A stretch of 64,000 nt of DNA from Paracoccus laeviglucosivorans. Lineage in GTDB: Bacteria > Pseudomonadota > Alphaproteobacteria > Rhodobacterales > Rhodobacteraceae. Location: assembly GCF_900182695.1 (NCBI RefSeq), contig NZ_FXTK01000014.1, forward strand, positions 48,648 to 112,647. The letters run 5' to 3'. Position numbers and translations under genes: made by a program. The notes beneath the pieces were generated by a model that was given only the letters and a program-made list of their open reading frames with translations, did no database searches and was not told the origin of the DNA. This document shows positions 46,924 through 55,017 of this stretch, piece by piece; the stretch's first letter is position 1, and every line of letters begins with the position of its first letter.

Positions 46924-48507
46924 TTGTCGAAAAGAATTCAGATCCTGGATATGCTGGGTATACTCGACACCGCGCCCGAGCCCGAATTCGACAATATCGC
47001 GCTGGTGGCAAAAGCCCTGTGCGACACGCCCGTCGCCCTGATTTCGCTGGTGCACGAACAACGGCAATGGTTCAAATCGCGCATCGGCTTTGCCCCTCAG
47101 GAAACGCCGCTTGAGCAATCGGTCTGTGTCCATGCCCTGTCCTACGACGATCTGCTGATCATCCCGGACCTGACCCACGACCCGCGCACGCGTGACAATA
47201 CGCTGGTGACTGGGCAGCCAGGAATTCGGTTCTATGCCGGGGCCCCCATTCTGATCGACGGCATTGCCATCGGGTCACTGTGCACGATCGATCTGGAGCC
47301 ACGACCGCAAGGACTTACGCCCGCTCAGGCGCAGGGGCTGCGTGCATTGGCCCAGCAGGTGGCCAGCCAGATCCTGACCCGCAATCGCGAACGGCTGCTG
47401 CTGGCGGCGGCCGTGGACAAGAACAGCTCGCTGGATCACGCGCTGCGGCGGTCGGCGGCCCTGTCGCGCATGGTCGATGTGTTGCAGCTGACCGATGACG
47501 TTGCGGCGCTGCTGCGGCATGGATCAGAGATCCTGTCCTCGGTCATCCCATCGACGCGTGCGGGCTTTGGCGTTGTCGACATAGCCCGCGAACAGGTCGA
47601 TATGCAGCCTGAATGGTGTGCCGAGGGGACGGTCTCAGTCGCGGGGGTGCATCACTTTCGCGACTATGGCAGTTTTCTGGACGATTTGCAGCGCGGCGAG
47701 GTGGTCATCATCACCGATGTCGAAAAAGACCCGCGAACGCAGGATCAGGCCGCGGCTCTCATGGGCATCGGAATCCGGTTGCTGATCAATGTCCCAGTGA
47801 TTCAGGCAGGCCAGTTCACCGCCGTGGGCTTTGTGCACAGCGACCAGCGTCTTGACCTTTTGGACGAGGATATCTCGTTCATCCGGACGATAGCAGACCG
47901 GATGCAGGCAGCGATCCAGCACAAGCGCAATCTGGAAGCCCGCGAGTTGCTGAACCGCGAATTGTTGCACCGGGTCAAAAACACCTTGTCCGTGGTGACT
48001 GCGGTGGCACGGCAAACCTTGCACAACACGGACGGCGCGCTGGACCGGTTCATCCAGCGTCTGCGGGCCATTGCCGACGCCAACGACCTCCTGACGCAGC
48101 GCGAATGGGCTTCGGGCGATTTGGGCGCCTTGGTGCGTAAGGCCATGGCGATCAATCTGGATGCCGACCGGATCGTGATCGCCGGACCCGAGGTGGCGCT
48201 GAAGTCGCAAAGCGCGATCATGGTTTCGATGGTGATGCATGAACTGCTGACCAATTCGATGAAATACGGCGCGCTAAGCACCGCCAATGGCACAGTGTCG
48301 ATCACGTGGCTTGTTCAGACCGACCCAGAGCCGACCTTGCATCTGACATGGAGCGAAACCGGCGGGCCGGCTGTCAGCCCCCCTTTGCGCAAGGGTTTTG
48401 GATCAAACCTGATCGAGTTGGGGCTGGTCGGAATCGGCAATGCGCATGTCGATTACGCAGTGACTGGCCTTACGGTCAGCTTCAGCGCCGAGCTACGCGA
48501 TCTGTAA
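46924..48507 (+). CDS. Dual-GAF HWE-family histidine kinase
   Basis: From TTG 46924 (GAGG seven bases upstream) the protein is 527 residues. Two GAF domains (~10-160: GFAPQETPLEQSVCVHAL, FYAGAPILIDGIAIGSLCTI; and ~180-330) lead to the HWE block LNRELLHRVKNTLSVVTAVA (H349) and an ATPase domain with MHELLTNSMKYGALSTANG. It has no membrane segment or receiver. It is divergent from the hybrid-kinase operon. The frame is open upstream, but homology to GAF kinases begins near RIQILDMLGILDTAPEPEFD. Confidence 0.85.
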   Translation: MSKRIQILDMLGILDTAPEPEFDNIALVAKALCDTPVALISLVHEQRQWFKSRIGFAPQETPLEQSVCVHALSYDDLLIIPDLTHDPRTRDNTLVTGQPGIRFYAGAPILIDGIAIGSLCTIDLEPRPQGLTPAQAQGLRALAQQVASQILTRNRERLLLAAAVDKNSSLDHALRRSAALSRMVDVLQLTDDVAALLRHGSEILSSVIPSTRAGFGVVDIAREQVDMQPEWCAEGTVSVAGVHHFRDYGSFLDDLQRGEVVIITDVEKDPRTQDQAAALMGIGIRLLINVPVIQAGQFTAVGFVHSDQRLDLLDEDISFIRTIADRMQAAIQHKRNLEARELLNRELLHRVKNTLSVVTAVARQTLHNTDGALDRFIQRLRAIADANDLLTQREWASGDLGALVRKAMAINLDADRIVIAGPEVALKSQSAIMVSMVMHELLTNSMKYGALSTANGTVSITWLVQTDPEPTLHLTWSETGGPAVSPPLRKGFGSNLIELGLVGIGNAHVDYAVTGLTVSFSAELRDL

Positions 48508-48698
48508 GCGTGATCCGGCATTTTCATCGTTTGGGCGCATCGGGTATCCGATCAGCCCTGCCGTAGTGTAGTTGGACGTCATCCTGCTGTCGTGCCGATA
48601 TCTTGGCCTTTACGTGCTGACCTTGCTTGTCGCGGCTCTCCATCGGTGTGGGGCGCGGCGCTAAGCAACTCCGCAACTTGATGCTCAGCAGCCCGAAT

Positions 48699-48723
48699 GA
48701 TATACATTATTAGATAGTATATC
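48699..48723. promoter_or_regulatory. Probable VapB operator palindrome
   Basis: GATATAC (48699-48705) and GTATATC (48717-48723) form a perfect inverted repeat 16 bp upstream of the vapB start. VapBC complexes typically repress their own operon at such sites. Confidence 0.6.
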
Positions 48724-48739
48724 CTCTGGGGATCCGAAC

Positions 48740-48967
48740 ATGCATGTTGCAAAATGGGGAAATTCGCTCGCCGTCAGACTGCCTGCCGACTTGGTCCGCG
48801 AACTGGGTTTGAAGGCAGGCGACGAAATCCGGCTTGAGCGCGCAAACGGCGGTTTGGCTGTTCGCCGTCAACCTTCTGCTTCTGAGATTCTCGCCGACTT
48901 GGCGCGGTTCCGCGGTCGCTTACCCGCTTCGGAAAGGCTGCAACGCGAAGACGCGAATGCCCGCTAA
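48740..48967 (+). CDS. vapB: VapB-type antitoxin (AbrB/MazE fold)
   Basis: A 75-residue protein beginning with the AbrB swapped-hairpin domain (VAKWGNSLAVRLPADLVREL, LKAGDEIRLER). The C-terminal tail (ILADLARFRGRLPASERLQR) should wrap the toxin. It overlaps the PIN toxin gene by 11 bases. Confidence 0.88.
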   Translation: MHVAKWGNSLAVRLPADLVRELGLKAGDEIRLERANGGLAVRRQPSASEILADLARFRGRLPASERLQREDANAR

Positions 48968-49358
48968 TTTCTTAGATACGAATGTCGTACTTTACATGCT
49001 CGACGATGGCCCAAAAGCCGAGGTTGCTGCAGGGCTGCTAGCAAACGGGAATATTATCAGCACACAAGTCCTGAACGAGGCTCTGGTTAATTGCATCCGC
49101 AAGGCTGAAATGACGTGGCAAGAGGCAGGCAGCTTTCTGGCCGGGTTGCGCGAGCTTTGCCATGTCGTCGATCTGACGACACACGTCCACGATGTCGGAC
49201 GCGCTTTGGGTGAGCGATACGGTTTCTCTGTCTACGACGCGATGATAGTCGCAGCGGCGCTGACCCACAGCTGCGACACGCTCTACTCCGAAGACATGCA
49301 TGACGGCATGCTGGTGGAAGGGCGGCTTCGGATCATTAACCCATTTCGCGTTGAATGA
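48957..49358 (+). CDS. vapC: VapC-type PIN-domain ribonuclease toxin
   Basis: From ATG 48957 the protein is 133 residues with the PIN acidic residues at D7 (FLDTNVVLYML), E41 (LNEAL), D94 (YDAMIV) and D113 (SEDM). VapC toxins cleave specific RNAs, often tRNAs, when freed from VapB. The gene looks intact and coupled to the antitoxin. Confidence 0.9.
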   Translation: MPANFLDTNVVLYMLDDGPKAEVAAGLLANGNIISTQVLNEALVNCIRKAEMTWQEAGSFLAGLRELCHVVDLTTHVHDVGRALGERYGFSVYDAMIVAAALTHSCDTLYSEDMHDGMLVEGRLRIINPFRVE

Positions 49359-49377
49359 GTTCTCATGAGGACAGCGA

Positions 49378-49659
49378 TCACGTCAGGCCAGACGTCGGAC
49401 TATCTCGGCTTTGATCTGGCCCTTCCAGATGTTTCGCGGCATTGCGAGACATGAGCGCCGTGTCGATCTTGCGGGCGGAAAACGGCGCAACCTGCTTATA
49501 AATCGTGCCGACGCGCACACGTTCGGAATCGTCCAGCACAGGCAGGCTGATCCCGCCCGGCTAGTGGTCGTCGGCATATTCCGAAGGCGCACGCAAATCG
49601 ATGATATCGTCGAACCGATGCGTCGAAAGCTCGGTCAGTAATGAAAGCGTGAGGGGCAT
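49378..49659 (-). pseudogene. mnmH: tRNA 2-selenouridine synthase, N-terminal fragment with internal stop
   Basis: Reading the minus strand in one frame gives MPLTLSLLTELSTHRFDDII, DLRAPSEYADDH, a TAG stop, then PGGISLPVLDDSERVRVGTI, YKQVAPFSARKID and SRNAAKHLEGP before the similarity ends. This is the rhodanese-like start of MnmH/SelU, which replaces sulfur by selenium in tRNA wobble uridines. The gene is truncated (catalytic Cys and P-loop parts missing) and interrupted by an amber codon at codon 33. Confidence 0.75.
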
Positions 49660-50340
49660 GCTACCGATCGGTAGAGCAAGCTTGCAAGCCTAGGAAGGCC
49701 TCACCCCTTTAAGCTTATAGGCTTGATATAAAAGAATAATTTAAATGTCTGCTTTCGAACTCAGCAGATCTCGAATAGTATTCGCAGGTCGGAGCGAGGG
49801 CGCGCATTGATCCGCATAGCTGCCAGTTTCAACTTCCTCGATGAACTCTTGCCGTCAGCCTCAATCCCGAACGGGCTGACAGCTCAGCGAAGCTCCATGA
49901 CTTGCCCGCCTCACGCCCGATTGCTCAGCGTGCTTCACAATGCTTGCAAGCCCTTTTCCTCGACCAGATCGAACCAGGCTCGCTCCCGCTGATCGGCCTC
50001 AGGGACGACTTCAAGCAACCGGGTCACGTCTCGGTGGAAATCAACAAGCCTATTCGATCCGGCTTTGAAATGAGCTGCATTCCTACCGGCTGCATTCTTC
50101 CACGTCTCCTTAGCAGCTTTGCGTCTCGTCGGGACTGCATCGCCCGACCATCAAGCAACTCTGGAATCAAGGGTCGCTCGTCTTCAACTGGGCTCAAAAG
50201 TTAATGCCCGGATAGAGCAAGATTAGAATTCGCGAAGAAACCAGGCTGTTTCGGCATCGGTCATTGGCCTCTCGACTATGTTCCGGTTTCGTGAGTGGGC
50301 AAGGCAGAAAGCCTGCTTGGAAACTCATAGGAGAGAACCG
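49660..50340. other. Intergenic, mostly unexplained
   Basis: About 680 bp. An AT-rich patch at 49715-49760 contrasts with the surroundings. On the minus strand (~50130-49930) a frame reads protein-like (DFHRDVTRLLEVVPEADQRE), but there is no start codon with a ribosome binding site and no known family. The promoter of the peptide-export locus should lie just before 50341. Confidence 0.45.
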
Positions 50341-50499
50341 ATGCGTGATCTGAAAGAACTGGAACTGGAACAGGTTTACGGTGCTGGCGGCAAAGGTCGT
50401 CCGAAGAAGAAAGCACAGCCGAAGCGCCGCCCGAAGAATGGCAGCAACAGCAACAGCGGCGCGTCGCGCAGCAATGGTCGCAGCCGCAGTAACAGCTGA
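50341..50499 (+). CDS. Double-glycine leader peptide (putative bacteriocin-like precursor)
   Basis: A 52-residue peptide. The first 17 residues (MRDLKELELEQVYGAGG) form a typical double-glycine leader with the hydrophobic/acidic ELxxVxGAGG pattern cut by C39 peptidases. The predicted mature part (35 residues starting KGRPKKKAQPKRRPKNG) is extremely basic and rich in Ser, Asn and Arg. It lacks Cys and has no hydrophobic core. GGAGAG at ideal spacing precedes the ATG. It lies 57 bp before the 316-residue companion and upstream of a C39 exporter, its likely processing partner. Confidence 0.72.
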   Translation: MRDLKELELEQVYGAGGKGRPKKKAQPKRRPKNGSNSNSGASRSNGRSRSNS

Positions 50500-50555
50500 T
50501 AGGCGCATTCTTCCCGGGGCCAAAGCCGGCCTCGGGAAGCTTTTCGGAGAGACCC

Positions 50556-51506
50556 ATGCCGTTCGAGTTCGCCGATCCCATGCCGCAGCTACAGGCAGAT
50601 AGCGCCGCCAAAGATGAGCTGTGGTTGCTGGGTCAGCCGCCGCTCAGCGATTATCTGGCTGTGGTCACCCGCGACACCGTTGGCACCGCACCGCGCCGCG
50701 CGGATATTATCGCTGAATGGCGCAAGGCGAACGACCATCTGGGCGACCTTGAGAAGCGCGAGGCGGGACTGGCCGACCGCATCCGCTGCAGGAAACTGCC
50801 CAAGGACGTGCGCCCGCTTGCGCAGGAGTTGCGGCAACAGGATATCTTTCGCGACACATTCGACCGCGTTGAGACTTCCATCGAGATGGTCGAACTGGAC
50901 CGGATCGTCGCCAGTCAGCGCCACGTCACGCTGCCCTTTGTGCAATCGTTGGCGGCAAGGCTGGACCCTGCAATGTCCGGTGGGGATCTGTTCCGCTTTT
51001 GCCAGCCGCTGGAACGGCGTGATGCGGCGGTGGAATGCCGCAAAGTGGGACGCGACCGCTATGCCTTCGTGTCGGATTCCAACGATCTGCGCTATCATGA
51101 AACGATGCTGCTGCGCGCCGATCAGGTCAGCGGCCTGCACAAGACCGGCCCGGTTGCAGGCGTGGTCGGCATCATTGTCGGGCATGGCTCGAACTTTCTC
51201 AGCGGGATCCGCTGGGGCAAGCGGATCGTGCTGCATAACGGCTATCATCGTGCGACGGCGCTTCGCATGGCCGGGTTCACCCATGCGCCCATCATCGTGC
51301 AGACCGTCTCACGCCGCGATGAACTGGATACGGTCGCGGCCAGCGCCGTAGTCGATGATCCGGCTTTTTACTTCCGCGCCAACCGTCCGCCGATGCTAAA
51401 GGATTTCTTTGACGAGCGGCTTAGTGTCGTGCTGCCCGTGCGCCGCAAGCGCAAGATGATCGAGGTCAGCTATACGATCACCGAGATCGACATAGACGAC
51501 TTGTGA
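50556..51506 (+). CDS. Protein of unknown function with ParB-like motif, in peptide-export locus
   Basis: A 316-residue soluble protein. The N-terminal ~130 residues are charged and helical. Near residues 205-250 the segment RIVLHNGYHRATALRMAGFT resembles the GxHRxxAxxxxG box of ParB/sulfiredoxin-like domains. The rest matches no family I know. Its stop overlaps the start of the membrane-fusion gene by one base (TGATG), so it is translationally part of the export operon. It could modify, fold or protect the peptide, or mediate immunity; these are inferences. Confidence 0.7.
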   Translation: MPFEFADPMPQLQADSAAKDELWLLGQPPLSDYLAVVTRDTVGTAPRRADIIAEWRKANDHLGDLEKREAGLADRIRCRKLPKDVRPLAQELRQQDIFRDTFDRVETSIEMVELDRIVASQRHVTLPFVQSLAARLDPAMSGGDLFRFCQPLERRDAAVECRKVGRDRYAFVSDSNDLRYHETMLLRADQVSGLHKTGPVAGVVGIIVGHGSNFLSGIRWGKRIVLHNGYHRATALRMAGFTHAPIIVQTVSRRDELDTVAASAVVDDPAFYFRANRPPMLKDFFDERLSVVLPVRRKRKMIEVSYTITEIDIDDL

Positions 51507-52810
51507 TGCGCGACTCGCCCCTGTTTCGTCCTGAAGCGTTGGCCGAGCAGCAGGATCGCTGGCTGGGCACGGTCCTGCTGGTGCCGCGTCTGTCGCAAAG
51601 CGTGATGACCTTGTTTGCCGGGTTGATCGTGGCCGGGGTCATCGCTCTGATTGCATTTGGCGAATACACCCGTAAGGTCCGGCTTTCCGGCTGGCTGTCA
51701 CCTCAGCAGGGGTTGCTGCAAGTGGTCGCCCCGCAGAAAGGCGTTCTGGCGCAGGTCACCGTCCGCGAGGGGCAAGAGGTCGAGCGGGGCGACGTTCTGG
51801 CCGTGCTGTCGGGCGAACATCGCAGTGGCAGCGGAGAAACCCGGCAAGAGGTTCTGCGCGCACTTGGCGCGCGGCGCGACAGTCTGTCTGCGGAACGGGA
51901 TAGTCACCGCGGGCTGTTCTCGCGTCAGGCGGAATCGCAGACCGCGCGATTGGCAGTCATAGAGGCCGAAGCTGCCAGCCTTGATGCGGAATTTGCGTTG
52001 CAGCGCGGACGCGTGGCTTTGGCCGAACGGGCGGCTGCGCGACTGCGCGATCTGCGCGAAAGGGGTTTGGCGACGCTTGACGATCTGCATCGGGCCGAGG
52101 AATCCGCATCTGATCAGGCCCTGTCCCTGCAAGTGCTTGAACGAACCCGCGCGACCGTGAACCGTATGCGGGTGGAGCTGGAAAGCGAAATCGCCGAGCG
52201 GCCGCTGCGCGAAGAGCTGCAACTGGCCGAGAATGACCGCGCCATCGCCCAGATCGATCAGGAATTGGCCGAGGCCGAGGCCGCGCGTGAAACGGTCGTC
52301 ACCGCTTCGCGCCCCGGCACCATTACCGCCTTGCGTGCCACACCCGGCGACGCGGTCGAGCCATCGGCGGCGCTGATGACGCTGATCCCGGCGGAAACTG
52401 TGTTGCAGGCGCAGATCTATGGCCGAAGCCGCGATATCGGTTTCGTGGAGCCGGGTCAGCAGGTGCTGGTCCGCTATGACGCCTATCCGCACCAGAAATT
52501 CGGCCAGTATCGCGGCACCGTCCGCGACGTGTCGCGTGCGACCGTCGGCCCGGGCGAGTTGGCCGAGGCATCGGGCATTCTGGCCACGCTGGCCAATCTG
52601 GGTGAGGCCGGCCAACCCGCTTACCGCATCACGGTCGATCTGGATGCCCAAAGCGCGACGGCCTATGGCCGCGCCGTTCGCCTGCAACCCGGCATGACAC
52701 TGCAGGCCGATGTTCAGATCGAAACGCGCAAGCTGTGGCAATGGGTGATGGACCCGTTGTATTCGCTGCGTGGTAGCGCGGAAACCAAGCCCGCCCAAGG
52801 CGCATCATGA
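51506..52810 (+). CDS. HlyD/CvaA-type membrane fusion protein
   Basis: From ATG 51506, 434 residues. One N-terminal membrane segment (MTLFAGLIVAGVIALIAF), a lipoyl-like half (LQVVAPQKGVLAQVTVREGQ), a long coiled coil (~105-265) and the second lipoyl/beta-barrel half (VTASRPGTITALRATPGDAV). It bridges the inner-membrane ABC exporter and an outer-membrane channel. The stop overlaps the ABC gene start (ATGA). No TolC gene lies in the window. Confidence 0.9.
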   Translation: MRDSPLFRPEALAEQQDRWLGTVLLVPRLSQSVMTLFAGLIVAGVIALIAFGEYTRKVRLSGWLSPQQGLLQVVAPQKGVLAQVTVREGQEVERGDVLAVLSGEHRSGSGETRQEVLRALGARRDSLSAERDSHRGLFSRQAESQTARLAVIEAEAASLDAEFALQRGRVALAERAAARLRDLRERGLATLDDLHRAEESASDQALSLQVLERTRATVNRMRVELESEIAERPLREELQLAENDRAIAQIDQELAEAEAARETVVTASRPGTITALRATPGDAVEPSAALMTLIPAETVLQAQIYGRSRDIGFVEPGQQVLVRYDAYPHQKFGQYRGTVRDVSRATVGPGELAEASGILATLANLGEAGQPAYRITVDLDAQSATAYGRAVRLQPGMTLQADVQIETRKLWQWVMDPLYSLRGSAETKPAQGAS

Positions 52811-55017
52811 GCGTGACATCAAACCTGCAACTGGGCATCACCCGCAAGCTTCCCGTGATCCTGCAGACCGAGGCAGCCGAATGTGGCCTTGCATCGCTGG
52901 CCATGGTGGCGGGATTTCATCGCCGCGCGACCGATCCGGCGGAATTGCGGCGACGCTTTGGCTTTTCGCTGAAGGGTGCGACGCTGAAGGATGTCATCAC
53001 CGTCGCCGACCATATCGGCCTGGCATCGCGTCCGTTGCGGCTGGAACTGGACGAACTGCACCTGCTGCGCACGCCCGCGATCCTGCACTGGGATCTGAAC
53101 CACTTTGTCGTGCTGAAATCGGTGGGGCGCGGCCATATCACCATTCACGACCCCGCCGACGGCGTCCGGCGCCTGCCGATGGCCGAGGTTTCGCGCCATT
53201 TCACCGGCGTGGCACTGGAACTGACGCCGACGGGCGGGTTTGAACCTGCCGAGGCGCCGCCACGTATCCGTCTGCTTGCATTGCTGGGTCAGATCACCGG
53301 GCTGCGCCGCGCGCTTGGACATCTGCTGATGTTGGCGCTGGTGATCGAGGTCTTTGCCCTGATCGCGCCGCTGTTTCTAAGCATGACGATAGACAATGCC
53401 ATCGTGTCCGCGGATCGCAGCTTGCTGGTCACGCTGGCCATGTCCTTTGGCTTGCTGCTACTGCTGCAAACCGGCGTGACGGCGCTGCGTGGCTGGATGC
53501 TGATCACCCTTGGCGCGTCATTGAAGGTGCAGGCGCGCACGAACCTGTTCAGCCACCTGCTGAACCTGCCCGCGACCTATTTCGAAACGCGGCACGTCGC
53601 CGATATCATGTCGCGATTTGAATCGCAGGACACCATCTTGCAGACGCTGACCCGCGATCTGGTGGTGGCGATCCTTGACGGGCTGACCTGCGTGCTGACA
53701 TTGGTCCTGATGTTCGTGCTGGCCCCCATGCTGGCGCTGGTCGCCCTGGTTGGCGCCGTGCTTTACGGGCTGCTACGCTGGGCATCTTATGCCCCGCTGC
53801 GTCAGGCCTCGTCCGAGGCGATCATCTGGCAGGCCCGCCGCGACAGCCATTTTCTGGAAAGCCTGCGCGGGATGAAGACCATCAAGCTGATGGGCGGGCA
53901 AAACGACCGCCGCGCGCGATGGCTGAACCTGCTGATCGAGACCGTGAACCGCCAGTTGATCACTCAAAGGCTGGATCTGCTGTTCAAGACTGCCAACATG
54001 CTTCTGCTTGGTCTGTTGGCCATCGGCATCGTCTATCTGGCGGCGCGCATGATCTTGTCGAACACGTTCTCGGTCGGTCTGCTGGTCGCGTTTCTGGCCT
54101 ATAAAGATCTGTTCCTGCGCCGGGTCAGCGGCCTGATCGACACCGTCGTTGATCTGCGGATGCTTGGCCTGCATGCCGAGCGTCTGGCCGATATCGCCCT
54201 GACCGCGCCGGAACCGCGCAGCGATCCGCGCCCGGCCAAGCCCATCGCCCCCGTCGCGATCGAACTGCGCGACGTTTCCTTTCGGTATAGCCCCAACGAC
54301 CCGCTGATCCTGCGCAACATCTCGACCCGGATCGACGCTGGCGAATGGGTCTCGCTCGTCGGGCCATCGGGATGCGGCAAGACCACGTTGCTGAAACTGA
54401 TGGCGGGCCTTTTGGAGCCGACCGAAGGCAGGATCCTGATCGACGGCGAACCGATGGCCCGGCTTGGCCCCGAACGCTGGCGCAGCATGATCGGCGTCGT
54501 GATGCAGGACGACACCTTGTTCGCAGGATCGATCGCTGACAACATCGCATTTTTCGCAGCCAATCCCGATCAGGAACGCATTGAGGAATGTGCCCGGCTG
54601 GCAGCGGTTCATGGCGACATCACCGCAATGCCCATGGGTTACGGCACGCTGATCGGCGATATGGGCACGGTGCTGTCGGGTGGTCAAAAGCAGCGCATCC
54701 TGCTGGCTCGTGCCATCTATCGCGCGCCGGGTTTGCTGCTGCTGGACGAAGCGACCAGCCATCTGGACGTCGCGCGCGAAACTGCGGTCAATACTGCCCT
54801 TGCCCGGTTGGCGCCCACCCGTATCGTCATCGCACACCGACCGGAAACCATCCGTGCCTCTCGTCGTATCATTACGCTTGGCCAGGGACGGATCCAGCAC
54901 GACCAGATCCAGGAAAGACCGCAAGCCCATGACGATCCGCCTGAAAATCATCAGCTTCCAGATTCTGGTCACCACGATGCTGCTCAGCGTGGCGGCCGTG
55001 ACATGGCATTACGTTGA
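52807..55017 (+). CDS. Peptidase-containing ABC exporter (C39 peptidase-TMD-NBD)
   Basis: A 736-residue transporter. The N-terminal C39 peptidase has the oxyanion Gln and nucleophile in LQTEAAECGLASLAM (Q20, C26), His H99 (DLNHFVVL) and Asp D115 (IHDPADG). Six membrane segments follow (~160-440), then an ATPase with Walker A GPSGCGKTTL (519-528), signature LSGGQKQR and Walker B LLLLDEATS (D647). It should cut leaders after Gly-Gly while exporting the peptide, like CvaB. The last 30 residues overlap the kinase gene by 89 bases in another frame. Confidence 0.94.
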   Translation: MSVTSNLQLGITRKLPVILQTEAAECGLASLAMVAGFHRRATDPAELRRRFGFSLKGATLKDVITVADHIGLASRPLRLELDELHLLRTPAILHWDLNHFVVLKSVGRGHITIHDPADGVRRLPMAEVSRHFTGVALELTPTGGFEPAEAPPRIRLLALLGQITGLRRALGHLLMLALVIEVFALIAPLFLSMTIDNAIVSADRSLLVTLAMSFGLLLLLQTGVTALRGWMLITLGASLKVQARTNLFSHLLNLPATYFETRHVADIMSRFESQDTILQTLTRDLVVAILDGLTCVLTLVLMFVLAPMLALVALVGAVLYGLLRWASYAPLRQASSEAIIWQARRDSHFLESLRGMKTIKLMGGQNDRRARWLNLLIETVNRQLITQRLDLLFKTANMLLLGLLAIGIVYLAARMILSNTFSVGLLVAFLAYKDLFLRRVSGLIDTVVDLRMLGLHAERLADIALTAPEPRSDPRPAKPIAPVAIELRDVSFRYSPNDPLILRNISTRIDAGEWVSLVGPSGCGKTTLLKLMAGLLEPTEGRILIDGEPMARLGPERWRSMIGVVMQDDTLFAGSIADNIAFFAANPDQERIEECARLAAVHGDITAMPMGYGTLIGDMGTVLSGGQKQRILLARAIYRAPGLLLLDEATSHLDVARETAVNTALARLAPTRIVIAHRPETIRASRRIITLGQGRIQHDQIQERPQAHDDPPENHQLPDSGHHDAAQRGGRDMALR

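Noticed and set aside
50341..50499. Ribosomally made, post-translationally modified peptide with Cys/Ser ring chemistry
   Set aside because: The core has no cysteine, and no lanthionine, cyclodehydratase or radical SAM enzyme is encoded nearby.
53773..54975. 400-codon minus-strand frame opposite the ABC exporter
   Set aside because: Antisense shadow; the plus strand has Walker A/B and membrane segments.
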